Assembly: GCA_022750435.1 (NCBI GenBank)
Contig: JAKIVS010000017.1
Span: 1-32,642 of the forward strand
Reading direction: 5' to 3'
From: Thermoplasmata archaeon
GTDB lineage: Archaea; Thermoplasmatota; Thermoplasmata; Lutacidiplasmatales; UBA184
Length of the DNA: 32,642 nucleotides
Of this stretch, positions 7,401-16,200 are shown in pieces. The notes beneath the pieces were generated by a model. That model was not told the DNA's origin and searched no databases. It worked only from the letters and a program-made list of their open reading frames with translations. A program made the translations under genes and the position numbers. The first letter of the stretch is position 1. The number at the start of each line of letters is the position of its first letter.

Positions 7401-9363
7401 CGACGTCGAAGACGGGGACGTCGCCGACGCCGAGGTACGGGCTCTGGCCGTTCGCCCGCAGGTAGTCGTCGATGAGGGCGAGCTCGCCGGCGGTCGTCGG
7501 GCACGCGAAGCTGGTGCCACCGTAGCCCCACTCGAAGGTGCCGTCGAAGAAGATCGTCTCGTTGAAGTCGGCCTCCGCCGCGACGGAGCTGCCGAGGGCG
7601 CGTCCGACGTTCGGCACGGAGAGTCCGTGCTGGTACCACGGCTGCTGGAACCAGTAGCTTGTTCCGAACCCACCGGACGCGTAGGGCGGGGCGTACGTCG
7701 TCAGGTTGGTGTTCGGGACGTACCAGAACTCCTGGCTCTGGATCCCCTGCGTCTGGTCGACGTGAATCGTCTCGTTCGGCAAGCCGAACAGCGGGATCTC
7801 CGTGTTGAACGACCCGTAGGTATCCACCGCCGGGAACGTCGCGCCTCCCGGCCCGTAGGCGACCGTCCGCGCGCCGTCCACCGACAGGACGTACGGGTCG
7901 GTCGCCGGGAAGCTCCCGGAGAGGATCCCCGACGTCTTGTCGAAGCCGCCGCCGTCCGCGCTCGAGGCGAGGACGGTGGTGCCCCGCGCCGAGAGGAGCA
8001 TGAAGTAATCGTGCATGGTGAGCGCATTCGCCCAGTTCGGACCGTAGAGGTTCGGCCAGCGGTCCTCGCCGCCGCCCCAGGAGTTCGAGACGATGTTCGG
8101 GGCGGTCGTCATCGACGCCACCGCCGCGTAGTCGTCGTCAAGGATGTTGGACGCGAGGTCGGGTCCGTAGACCGGGACGATGTGCGCGCCCGGCGCCATC
8201 GTACTGGAGAACTCGATGTCGAGCGCCATTTCCCCGGAGCCGCCGTCGGTCCAGGTGATGGTGCCGTTCAGGCCAAAGGAACGGTCGACCGGGTCCGGTG
8301 TTACCCGGTCGATGATCTGGTTCGGATTGTTCCAGACCATCTGGCTGAACCCCTTCAGGTCGCCGGGGTTGATCCCGCCGGCCATGATGATCGCGATCGT
8401 GATCGGGCGGCCGGTCGAGTTGCCGTTGATGCCGGCGTTGATGAGCGGCATCGCCTGGTACATCGTGCTCAGCGCGGCGGGCGTGATGACCTGGTACGTG
8501 CGGAACTGGTGGTGGCTCGTCGAGTAGTATCGGAACCAGATGTAGCCGTGGTTCGTGTAGTTGTACGCCGAGCTCTCGTTGACGGTGGCGTTCACGAAGG
8601 CGCTGTTGAACGAGGGCTGGTCGATGGCCGGGATCGAGGAGTCGATGTCGCTCGCCACCTGGCCGTTGAACTCGTTCGTCGGGGCCGCCACGGTGGCCGA
8701 GTCGAGCCCATCGACCGTGACCACGCCGGGGGCGATCGGGGTCGGGAGGGCGAGGGGGAGGTCGTTGACGTAGCCGAGCGTGCCGTTGTCGTACTGGACA
8801 CTGACGAGCTGGGTCTTGAACGCCTCGTTGACTTGCGCGGCCGTGCCGATGAAGGAGATCGAGATCGGACCCCGGGTCCCGACGTGGAATCCGAGGGACG
8901 TGAAGTAATTCTCCGTGTTCTGGACCGTGGCCGGGTCCGGGCCGAACAGCGACTCCTCCTGCGGGAGGGTGAGCCACTGGTGGTAGAGGCCCGAGCCCGC
9001 CGTCTCCTCCTCGGAGATCATGTTGGCGAGCAGCTGGGCGTTCCGCATCTGGAATCCGACGGTGAAGGTGATCGTCTGGTTCGACGGAAGGTTGCCGAGA
9101 ATGGAGGCGTTGGAGAGAGAGCTGACGGGGGTACCGGGGTTCTGCAGGAACGAATCGTGCTGGAGCTGCGCCCCCGTCTGGACGACGGCGGAGGGGGCCA
9201 TGGGCGCCCCGCCCGTCGGCGAACCGGCCGGGGTGACCCCGGAGGCGAACGCCATCGCGGACCCCGAAACCAGCATGATCAGGACGATCAGAAGGGCGGC
9301 CCCCGCACGCGCGTAGGGTCGGAATGTGGCGGATGGCGGCACCAGTGATGCGGTTCCCTGCAT
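4420..9363 (-). CDS. giant membrane-anchored S53 (kumamolisin-like) protease with C-terminal C2H2 finger
   Basis: This protein has 1647 residues from the chosen ATG. The signal segment is at about 19-40 and a pro-kumamolisin-type propeptide at about 85-220. The S53 catalytic domain runs from about 265 to 740. Its catalytic pair is E378 and D382 (GEMALDIEF), the oxyanion Asp is D470 (SSADGG) and the nucleophile is S618 (YGGTSFACP). The calcium-loop pattern is DITNG...GWDFPTGWG, about 670-715. Long sequon-rich beta domains follow, then a module (about 1356-1555) shared with the neighbour at 2703-4274 and a membrane helix (1555-1577). The predicted cytoplasmic end carries C1622-x2-C1625-x12-H1638-x4-H1643. 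S53 enzymes are acid-active endopeptidases; an extracellular site is inferred. An in-frame ATG at 9426 with AAGGAG upstream is a real alternative, but it would give a 40-residue Arg/His-rich extension before the signal helix. Confidence 0.9.
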   Translation of the reverse strand: MQGTASLVPPSATFRPYARAGAALLIVLIMLVSGSAMAFASGVTPAGSPTGGAPMAPSAVVQTGAQLQHDSFLQNPGTPVSSLSNASILGNLPSNQTITFTVGFQMRNAQLLANMISEEETAGSGLYHQWLTLPQEESLFGPDPATVQNTENYFTSLGFHVGTRGPISISFIGTAAQVNEAFKTQLVSVQYDNGTLGYVNDLPLALPTPIAPGVVTVDGLDSATVAAPTNEFNGQVASDIDSSIPAIDQPSFNSAFVNATVNESSAYNYTNHGYIWFRYYSTSHHQFRTYQVITPAALSTMYQAMPLINAGINGNSTGRPITIAIIMAGGINPGDLKGFSQMVWNNPNQIIDRVTPDPVDRSFGLNGTITWTDGGSGEMALDIEFSSTMAPGAHIVPVYGPDLASNILDDDYAAVASMTTAPNIVSNSWGGGEDRWPNLYGPNWANALTMHDYFMLLSARGTTVLASSADGGGFDKTSGILSGSFPATDPYVLSVDGARTVAYGPGGATFPAVDTYGSFNTEIPLFGLPNETIHVDQTQGIQSQEFWYVPNTNLTTYAPPYASGGFGTSYWFQQPWYQHGLSVPNVGRALGSSVAAEADFNETIFFDGTFEWGYGGTSFACPTTAGELALIDDYLRANGQSPYLGVGDVPVFDVANAYYNGNVSLVPFYDITNGTSYWGNIGAQNQYAWPPGQVYPHAPDGTTTYGDTGKGWDFPTGWGTINVWNFAQDMLKIDQMPGTFITVNATTNRYAPLEWTDMTLNSTYTIDVNTTAGIAASNPVVGIEFFGANGVNSTSYVTNATLVPSPSLSLRFTLNTAVAPFAPLFSPGLILFTLGNATEKNLGFFYDWISPQIPSSPLNVTVVNPSTSGEVGGYAEFNGFLGFGPPTVDPACCGALFPNTFTVRVTQNGQPVYDAEVQAQIATTNLLAFSGSLAEAQATSYGNPHYLSPTIVSQTFTNVTGYALVYTWNVIAPTTFFVNATYGAATGGTTYQVLPGPNVGISDNSGGSMSNFNIIRWILYATHQNDSAAAIAREEPNALNQTAFWNLMYGWQGERLAVNVSNYTGGALGGANVWLGTFDNGRNTKFETYESTGATLGVTNTSGTANTTLPNGTAYIQIPDNMSDTGFFSATAQGQTSGWGFVAVDIGGSVNRTFQYTEPCIPTQATFTALIHCEFNNSYQRNYTAAPILVLPNPVNLTVQTPSRLPLDFFGYGANVSFEVNVSLPFLDPVAGNNIGWNWPASREHVDSIKAYVDGRYALDLSPGSPPYWQNVTKFGNLSNDFANGTHNLTIVVTDSQGHVFTDTQQFIVGGVTITNLGTNNLYTVVPFVVNWTLDIPSTEVYNYTFNQTFDLRYVTPSCGSPNNPCPTVVNLTEKVKDGQVLYNQSINLTLMGLDHFYAGSGGYPPGQYQVIIWLNANHSGSIAKQVNTFLIFSAVTGSITGPGTNATVPIGNVTIAYSYQGGYIVNASLFVYPSTSNTTPVFTAGAYVPAVGEQPRGGASTWQAVQIGMYEIVLLLGTPYGNFTAHDWINVTNPNGLVFLNQSSTKPIVSLSSASLAAILAIIGVLVGLFLGLIAAPALRPALGGSASAGTSAPKPWDEGKPGDATSSAGSGASTPGGLSCPICHEPATNEFALHQHQQVVHGLEE

Positions 9364-9437
9364 GGTTCGGACTCTCCGGCGGTGGGTAGCGTGTCTTCCC
9401 GTCGATGCGCGAGAGTGCCGTGCCATACCGGCCTCTC

Positions 9438-9444
9438 CTTAAAG
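9438..9444. promoter_or_regulatory. shared TATA-like box between divergent genes
   Basis: CTTAAAG on the plus strand reads CTTTAAG on the minus strand. Its centre is 27 nt from the plus-strand ATG at 9468, which fits a leaderless AK6-like message. On the minus strand it would start transcription near 9415, leaving a leader of about 50 nt before the protease ATG at 9363. That ATG has GGAGAG roughly 10 nt upstream. Confidence 0.45.
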
Positions 9445-9467
9445 ACCTTCGGGGGTGGGTGTCACGA

Positions 9468-10040
9468 ATGGGAACGTCCCACCGTCGACCGGAGTGCCCG
9501 GAACGGGTCGCGCTGACGGGCACGCCCGGGACCGGAAAAACCGCGGTCGGGAGGCGTCTTTCCGGCCGGTTTCCGGTCGTGGAAGTCGCCGACCTGGCCG
9601 TCCAAAGCGGGCTCGGAACGGCGACCCCCGGGGGGGTGGAGGTCGACCTCGCCGCGCTCTCCCGCGCGCTCCGGCGCCGCCGGGACCTCGCCGAGGGTGC
9701 GGTCGTGGTCGGACACCTGGCCCACCTCCTCCCGATCCCGGATGTCGTCGTCCTCCGGTGCCGGCCCGACACGCTCGCCCGCCGGTTGAAGCGGGCGCGT
9801 CGGGGCACCGCGGCCGACCGTCGGGAGAACTACCTGGCGGAATCGCTCGACATTGTCCTCGCGGAGGCCCTCGGGCTCGGCCGTCGCGTGTGGGAAGTCG
9901 ACACGTCCGGACGGACCGTGGTCGCGGTGGCCCGGGAGGTCGCCGACCTCGTGAACCATCGACCGGCACCTCGCGTGGGCGTCGTCGATTGGCTCGCCGA
10001 CCCTCGCGTTGCCGCGCACCTTTTGGACCCACCGGCGTAG
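9468..10040 (+). CDS. AK6/Fap7-type adenylate kinase
   Basis: This 190-residue P-loop NMP kinase has its Walker A GTPGTGKT at residues 18-25. The VVGHLAHLLPIPDVVVLRC stretch, followed by RPDTLARRL and RENYLAESLDIV, is typical of the Fap7/hCINAP/AK6 group rather than bacterial Adk. The family converts ATP + AMP to 2 ADP, and in yeast and archaea it is tied to small-subunit rRNA maturation with ribosomal protein S11. The start at 9468 is chosen because it puts the P-loop at the usual position and sits 27 nt below the TATA-like box; the frame is open to 9405. The next gene begins 9 nt after the stop, so they form an operon. Confidence 0.88.
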   Translation: MGTSHRRPECPERVALTGTPGTGKTAVGRRLSGRFPVVEVADLAVQSGLGTATPGGVEVDLAALSRALRRRRDLAEGAVVVGHLAHLLPIPDVVVLRCRPDTLARRLKRARRGTAADRRENYLAESLDIVLAEALGLGRRVWEVDTSGRTVVAVAREVADLVNHRPAPRVGVVDWLADPRVAAHLLDPPA

Positions 10041-10049
10041 GCGGGCGCG

Positions 10050-10712
10050 ATGGGGGCGGAGTCGTACCGGGGCCGGGTTGCCCCGTACGTCGACTGCCTG
10101 AGCGTCCCGTTCCTCGGCTGGACCCCGAACGCGCTCAGCACGCTCGCACTGGCCCTCGCCTTCGCGGCCGGGGGGCTTTCGCTCGTGGTGCGCTGGACGA
10201 CCCCGCTCCTGTTCCTCGGCGTCGGGTTCCTGATCTTCTTCTCCGGCGTCTTCGACGTGCTGGATGGCGCGGTGGCGCGCCGGACCGGACGATCAAGCGC
10301 GCGCGGGGACTTCCTCGACCACGTGTTCGACCGGTACGCCGACGTCGCGATCGTCGTCGGCCTCTCGGTGTCGGGGTTCGCCTACCTCCCCCTCGGCCTC
10401 CTCGCCCTCGTCAGCCTGCTCTTGACGAGCTACATGGGCACCCAGGCCCAGGCGGTGGGCCAGGGCCGGCTCTACGGTGGACTTCTCGGCCGGGCGGACC
10501 GGCTGCTGATCCTCGCGGCCGCGGCGCTGCTCGAGTTCGACCTCTCGCTCCCCTGGCCGTGGGCGCCGTCGGCGCCCCTCTCGCGGATCCACCTCTCCGG
10601 CGTCACGTTCACGGTGATCGACCTCGCGCTCCTCTACTTCGTCATCGCCGGTCAGTGGACGGCCGTTTCTCGGGCGGCGCGGGTCTACCGGGCCCTTCCG
10701 CCGTCGGCGTGA
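10050..10712 (+). CDS. CDP-alcohol phosphatidyltransferase, probably archaetidylinositol-phosphate synthase type
   Basis: This 220-residue integral membrane enzyme has the complete CDP-alcohol transferase signature: D69, D72, G73, A76, R77, G86, D90 and D94, in the spacing D-x2-D-G-x2-A-R-x8-G-x3-D-x3-D. About six hydrophobic segments surround it. The family swaps CMP on a CDP-lipid for a polar alcohol. The length and the GRSSARGDFLDHVFDRYADV context match archaeal enzymes annotated as archaetidylinositol phosphate synthase, but the alcohol cannot be read from sequence. It follows the AK6-like gene by 9 nt. Its last 71 bases overlap the 3' end of priL on the other strand. Confidence 0.88.
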   Translation: MGAESYRGRVAPYVDCLSVPFLGWTPNALSTLALALAFAAGGLSLVVRWTTPLLFLGVGFLIFFSGVFDVLDGAVARRTGRSSARGDFLDHVFDRYADVAIVVGLSVSGFAYLPLGLLALVSLLLTSYMGTQAQAVGQGRLYGGLLGRADRLLILAAAALLEFDLSLPWPWAPSAPLSRIHLSGVTFTVIDLALLYFVIAGQWTAVSRAARVYRALPPSA

Positions 10713-11829
10713 CGGCCTCGTTCGGACGCTCCCGGTCGTCGATAGCGACCGGGCCGCCGCGGATGCGGTAGTACTGCAACGGGTGCCGGAGGAACGGCTC
10801 GTGGCACAGCGGGTCGACCCGCTGGTCGGCGGGGACGCGCGAAGACTTGTCGCCGTCCCAGAAGCAGAGCCCGTGGGTTCGGAGGGTGGAGCATTCGCTC
10901 GGAGAGTACCCCCGACCGTGGTCGCGCTGCGTGATGTGCTCGACCTGGTACCGGGTCACCGATTCGTCGAAGTCGGGCGCGCCGCGGTACGCGTCGACGA
11001 TCGTCTCGGCGTTCGCGCCGGCGCGGTGGAGGAACGCCGCGAGGGCGAACCGTCCCGCGTGGGAGAGGTTCTCGCCGTCCTGCAAGACCCGTCGCATCGC
11101 CCGCACACACGGTGGGAAGATCTCGGGCCGGAGGGGACCGACTCCGGGTCCCGCGCGGGCGGCGGGCGCGGGCATCTTCGCCTCGACCTCGGCGAGGAGT
11201 TCGGCCTCGGCGGAGGCGATCGTCGTCCGCGCGGCATCGGCCAGTTCGACCGGCTCGCCGAGATTCCTTCGGATACCCTCCTGCAAGAGCCGGACGGCCC
11301 GCGCCTTCGACACCCGGACGAGCCCTCCGTGGACGGCCTGGTGGACCAGGCGGAACTCGGCTTCCCGGACGGCGGTCGCGAGCCGTAGATAATCGGGAAG
11401 GCGGAAGGCCACGGCGCCACCGTCCAATTCGAGCGGGAACCCGAGCCTTCGGGAGACCTCCAGGACCTCCTCGAGCTCCTCGCCCGCGAGCCGGCCGGTC
11501 GCCTCCTTCGCCTCGGCCACGGCCCAGCGACGGAGCGGGGCGCGCGTGCGCGCCGCCGAGAGCACGAACCGGGCGTACTGGAACGAGAGGTACCGCTCCT
11601 GCGGGTCGAGGAGGGAGAGCTCGGCGACGCCGCTCCCGCCGGTCGGGTCGTCGACGGCCGCCCGGATCCGGGCGCGGCCGTACTCCCGGGCCCGCTGGTA
11701 TCCCGGATGCCGCAGGAGTTCCCCGATGGACGGGGGGGAGTCGACGACGAGCGCCTCGGCGCCCGGGAGGAACGGGTACGCCGCGAGGAGCGTGCGTTCG
11801 TCTACAGGTGCGGCGCCACGAACTGCCAT
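10642..11829 (-). CDS. priL: DNA primase large subunit PriL
   Basis: This 395-residue regulatory subunit of the archaeal/eukaryotic-type primase works with catalytic PriS, which is not in the window. An all-alpha N-terminal domain opens with LLAAYPFLPGAEALV. The C-terminal iron-sulfur domain has four cysteines, C241 (FPPC), C313 (SEC), C322 (GLC) and C342 (PLC), which are the four 4Fe-4S ligands of the family. HPLQYYRIRG near residue 350 is also typical. A Pro-rich tail of about 35 residues follows. The frame is open far upstream, but only from the ATG at 11829 does it look like PriL; the upstream part is a shadow of the S2P gene. The start overlaps the S2P gene end by 28 nt, so they form one operon. 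Confidence 0.92.
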   Translation of the reverse strand: MAVRGAAPVDERTLLAAYPFLPGAEALVVDSPPSIGELLRHPGYQRAREYGRARIRAAVDDPTGGSGVAELSLLDPQERYLSFQYARFVLSAARTRAPLRRWAVAEAKEATGRLAGEELEEVLEVSRRLGFPLELDGGAVAFRLPDYLRLATAVREAEFRLVHQAVHGGLVRVSKARAVRLLQEGIRRNLGEPVELADAARTTIASAEAELLAEVEAKMPAPAARAGPGVGPLRPEIFPPCVRAMRRVLQDGENLSHAGRFALAAFLHRAGANAETIVDAYRGAPDFDESVTRYQVEHITQRDHGRGYSPSECSTLRTHGLCFWDGDKSSRVPADQRVDPLCHEPFLRHPLQYYRIRGGPVAIDDRERPNEAVTPTAEGPGRPAPPEKRPSTDRR

Positions 11830-13154
11830 AGGAGCAACAGAACGACGGCGATCGAGGAGGCGACGGCGACTCGTCCGGCGAAGGCGTCGAGTCGCGCCGT
11901 GTCCCATCCGCGCTTGACGCGGGCTGTGAGGGAGGCGACAAAGTCGCGGAAGATCAGTCCGCCGTCGAGCGGGAACAGCGGGAGCGCGTTCGACAGCCCG
12001 AGCAGGAGGTTCATCCACGACAGCCAGTAGAGGATGTTCAGGAGGACCCAGAATCCTCCGACCCCAAGTCCGGCGAGCGGCCCGGACACCGTGAAGAAAC
12101 TCGTCGTCGTCCCCGAGATCGGCTCGAGCCCGGCGATCGGCAGCACGACCCAGTAGGTGACCCCGGCGAGGGGCCCGCCCGGTCCGGCCGCCGGATTGAC
12201 GAGGATCGTCTTCAGCTGCGTCGGGGTGACGAACGTCGGCGACACGCCGAGGAACCCTTTCGACGAGTCCGTCGTGAGGTGGGTGTAGTCGCTGAGCGCT
12301 TCCAGTTGGACGGACCCGGAGACGACCGAACCGACGTTCGGGTCGTAGTAGGAGATCGCGACGGTCTGGTTGGCGTGGGTCGCGGCGAGGGCGTTGAACA
12401 GGTCGTTCGTCGTCACCGTTCGGGTCCCGTTGATGGAGACGATGATGTCCCCCGGGTGAAGTCCGATCGAGGACGCGGGCGTGCCGGAGACGACGGCGCC
12501 GAGCCCGACGCCGTCGGCGGTCGGGTGGAGCGTGGTGGTCGCCGCGGCGGCGACCAGGAGGAAGAAGATCACCGCGAGCACGAGGTTCGCGAGGACGCCG
12601 GCCGCGGCGACGCGCGCCCGCTTCCGGCGCGGGGCCGCGTTCATCTCGGCGTCGTCCTGCTCGACGAACGCCCCGACCGGGATGACGAGCCAGAGGATGC
12701 CGATGCTCTTCACGCCGATCTTCTGGGAACGCGCGATGATGCCGTGCATCAGCTCGTGGAGCACGACGCCGATCACGAGCGCGATGAGGCCGTAGCCGAT
12801 CGGGATGAACGGGTTGATGCCGGGGATCCCGAGCGCCTCCTGCGGGGTCGGGGCGGCGCTCGCCGGCGTGCGGAGCGCCACGGTGGCGTCGAGGACCAGT
12901 ACTGCGACGATCGTCGCCATTGCGAGGGCGGCGAGGACGATCCCCGCATCGCCGACCACCGACCAGAACCGCCGGAAGCGGCCTACGCGGTCGAGCATCC
13001 CGCGCCCCCGCTGGGTCTTGATCATCAGCGCGGGGCCGAAGAGGGAGAGCGCTTTCCCGGGGCCGACGCGACCGCGCCGGTACATCGCCACGACGAAGAT
13101 CGCGTAGGCGGCGACCAGCCCGAGCCCGACCGCCCAATCGATCCAGTCGTTCAC
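11802..13154 (-). CDS. site-2 protease family M50 zinc metalloprotease with PDZ domain
   Basis: This 450-residue multi-pass intramembrane protease carries the zinc motif H133-E134-L-M-H137. The second motif NALPLFPLDGG contains the metal-ligand Asp D397. A PDZ-like domain lies between them: VVSGTPASSIGLHPGDIIVSINGTRT at about 218-243 in translation, here named by its ends only as the GLHPGD core. Cytosolic residues KRKRAR-type follow the first helices. The family cuts membrane-bound regulators inside the bilayer; no substrate is visible here. The start is GTG at 13154, about 33 nt below the box TTTTAACC at 13184-13191. The gene overlaps priL by 28 nt, so protease and primase subunit are likely co-expressed. 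Confidence 0.92.
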   Translation of the reverse strand: MNDWIDWAVGLGLVAAYAIFVVAMYRRGRVGPGKALSLFGPALMIKTQRGRGMLDRVGRFRRFWSVVGDAGIVLAALAMATIVAVLVLDATVALRTPASAAPTPQEALGIPGINPFIPIGYGLIALVIGVVLHELMHGIIARSQKIGVKSIGILWLVIPVGAFVEQDDAEMNAAPRRKRARVAAAGVLANLVLAVIFFLLVAAAATTTLHPTADGVGLGAVVSGTPASSIGLHPGDIIVSINGTRTVTTNDLFNALAATHANQTVAISYYDPNVGSVVSGSVQLEALSDYTHLTTDSSKGFLGVSPTFVTPTQLKTILVNPAAGPGGPLAGVTYWVVLPIAGLEPISGTTTSFFTVSGPLAGLGVGGFWVLLNILYWLSWMNLLLGLSNALPLFPLDGGLIFRDFVASLTARVKRGWDTARLDAFAGRVAVASSIAVVLLLLWQFVAPHL

Positions 13155-13183
13155 GAACGTCCGGAGGTCCCCGAGCGGTCGGA

Positions 13184-13191
13184 GGTTAAAA
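13184..13191 (-). promoter_or_regulatory. TATA-like box TTTTAACC for the S2P-priL operon
   Basis: It reads TTTTAACC on the minus strand, centred about 33 nt before the GTG at 13154. It is the only AT-rich stretch nearby on that side and supports the GTG start with a very short or absent leader. Confidence 0.5.
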
Positions 13192-13236
13192 CGCCCTGCG
13201 CGGATTTGGTCGCTGCCCGCCCATCGGTAGGGCGGG

Positions 13237-13244
13237 GATAATAC
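13237..13244 (+). promoter_or_regulatory. TATA-like box GATAATAC for the PKD-type S53 gene
   Basis: GATAATAC is centred about 33 nt before the ATG at 13274 in an otherwise GC-rich gap. Together with the oppositely facing box at 13184-13191 it forms a divergent promoter region of about 120 bp. Confidence 0.5.
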
Positions 13245-13273
13245 GGGGGCGCCGCCTCGCCGGTCGAGGCACG

Positions 13274-16200
13274 ATGCCGGTCGCGCGCCGCCGCATCGGC
13301 GTTCCCCTTGCCCGCGTTACGCTCGTCCTCGCGGTCGCCGTCGCAATGGCGATTCCGGTGTGGAGCGGTACGCTCACCGTCGCGTCGAGCTCCGCGACGA
13401 CCTCGACCCCGCCGGTCCCCCCCGGGAGCGGTGTCGTGGTAGCACCCGCGTTCGTTCCCGGCCCAACCACATCGGTACTAGGTCCGATGGCGGCCAACAC
13501 CACGCTCGACGTGGCCGTCGGGGTCGCCGGACTTGCCGCGGCTTCGGCCCAGGGAACGCTCACCCTGATCGATACCCCCGGTACGCCCGAGTACCGGCAG
13601 TACCTCACGCCCGCGGAGGTCGCGGACCGGTTCGGCGCGTCGACAACGACCTACAGCGTCGCGGTCGACCACTTTCGGTCGCTCGGACTCACGGTCCAGA
13701 CGAGCCCCGACCGCACGATGCTCCTCGTCCACGGGAACGCCTCGTCTGTAGGCGCGGCGTTTGATACGCGGTTCGAGACGTACCGCGACGGCGGTCGAAC
13801 GTTCTTCGACCATCCAACGGCCGCCCGACTTCCCGCCGGCGTACCATGGTCTGGGGCGCTCGGCCTCGGCAACGTCAGTGAGATCCAGCCGATGGCCGCG
13901 CCGAACCCGAATCCCGTGGCTCCGCTGGCCGGATGCTCGGGGACGTTCGGTTTCCTCCCGTGCCAGATCCAGAAGGCGTACAATCTTTCCGGTGTCCTGG
14001 CGGGAGGGGCGAACGGGAGCGGCTACACGCTCGCGGTCGTCGACACCTACGACGGGAACGAGCCGCAGCCGCAGCTGAGCGCCGACCTGGCGTCGTTCGA
14101 CAGCGATGTCGGTTTGGCCGCCGGAACCGTGGACTACCTGTACCCCGTGCCCACGAGCCGGAACCTGAACACGACCGCCACCGGATGGGCGCTCGAGGAG
14201 GCGCTCGACCTCGAATGGGCCCGCGCGATGGCGCCCGCGGCGACGATCAAGATGACGTTCGCCCCGGACGCGACGGCCGGGCTCTACGGGAGTGTCGACT
14301 GGTTGGTCGCCCACCACGCCGCCGACGTCATCTCGCTGAGTTGGGGGGAGCCGGACGTCGGTGTCTTCAACGCGTATTCCGCAGCGTGCCCGTCGGCGTG
14401 CAACGCCACCACCGACGGCTCGTACGCCCTCCTTCACCCCGTGCTCGAGGACGCGGCCCTCGAGGGGATCACGGTGCTCGCGGCGACCGGGGACTGCGGC
14501 GCCGCCGGAGGGACGAGCGGGGTCTCGACGGACTATCCCGCGAGCGACCCGTACGTCGTCGGCGTCGGCGCCACCGACCTCACCGTCAATGCCTCGAACG
14601 GCTACGTGCGCGAGAGCGCCTGGAGCGGGAACGCGACGGGAGCGAGCTCCCCCGGGTGCCAGAATCAAGGCGGGAGTGGGGGCGGGTACGCTCCGTTCCC
14701 TCGCCCGTACTGGCAGCACGACACCGGCCTCGCCACCTCGGAGACGAAACGCGGGGTTCCGGACGTCGCGATCAACGGCGGGAACGGCGTGGAGATCGTC
14801 TTCGAGGGATTCCTCACCGCGGCGAGCGGTACGAGCGTCTCCTCCCCGCTGTGGGGCGGGATTGTCACCGACCTCGACACCTACGGCGCGGCCGCGCTCG
14901 GGTTCGTCGACCCGTCCCTCTACACCGTCGCATCGGGAGTCTCGGGCTCCGCCGCGTTTCACGACGTGACGACCGGGTCGAACGGCTACCACACGGGCGT
15001 CGGATGGGACCCTGTGACGGGGATCGGTTCCCCGAACGTCGGTCGGCTCGCTCCGCTACTGACCCGGACGACCGTCACCGCTTCCCCGATGGAGGTGACC
15101 CTCCTCGCGACCCCGAGGTTCGGCTCGGCGCCGCTCAACGTCAGCTTCCAGGTGAAGGCGACCGGTGGCGCGACGCCGTACAACTTCGAGGAGGTCGACT
15201 TCGGCGACTTCAACACGAGTCTCGCGCCGAACGGGTTCACGAACCACACGTTCGTTCGCCCCGGCGTCTACGATGCCTGGGCGGTGGTGTTCGATGCCCA
15301 GGGGAACAGCTCGACCTCGACCCCGATAGTTGTGGTCGTGGGCGGGGGCGGAGGGCTGCCGGTGAATCTCACGACCAACCATCCGCTTCCCACGGTCGGT
15401 CTCGCGGTGAATTATCGAGCGAACGTGACCGGGGGTACGGCACCGTTCACGTACAACTGGAGCTTCGGCGACGGGACGTACCTCGAGAACGGAACGACCG
15501 CGTCGGTCAACCACTCGTACGGGGCCTCGGGACCGGCGTGCGTGGTCGTGACGGTGCACGACTCCGGCCACCCCCAGGACGGAGGCGCGTCGAACCGGGT
15601 CCTGGAGCTGGTCGGCGGCGCGACCTCCGGTTTCTGCCCGAACCCGTCGGCGATCTCCGCGTCCCTGTCCCCGGTGCCGGCCGCCCGGGACCTACCCGGG
15701 GACTTTGACCTCGCCCCGACGATCGTCGGCGGAACGGCGCCGTACACCGTCCAGTACGCGGCGAACGACACCTACGCCGACCTCTGCGAATGCGGGATCT
15801 TCCGGACGCTCGGCGTCCACAACGTCACGGCGTTCGTCAACGACTCCCTCGACCAGCAGACGACCGTCTCGACGAACCTCACGCTGTACCCCGCAATGTA
15901 CGGCCGGTTCACGGCGAGCGTGCAGGGAGGCCCGGCCCCGCTGCTGGTCCAGTTCGACATGCAGGTCGGCGGAGGTCACGGACCCAACACGTCGCTGTGG
16001 CAGTTCGGCGACGGCGCGACAAACACGAGCCTCTCGGCGAACCACACGTACGCCACTCCCGGCTTCTACGTCGCGACCGGCCGGTCGAACGACTCCTTCG
16101 GGGGGAGCACGAGCGAGGCGTTCCTCATCGACGTGACGAACTCGCTCGCCCCTCCGCCGGTCGTCGTCACAGCGACCGTCACCCCGGCGGTCTCCGTGCC

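Noticed and set aside
7273-9348. 691-codon plus-strand open frame inside the giant protease gene
   Set aside because: Composition is almost only Val, Arg, Gly, Asp and Glu with no domain pattern. The minus strand has a complete S53 active site.
11830-13137. Upstream extension of the PriL frame to 831 codons
   Set aside because: The extension is Arg/Pro-rich and lies wholly under the S2P gene in another frame. PriL family length fits the ATG at 11829.
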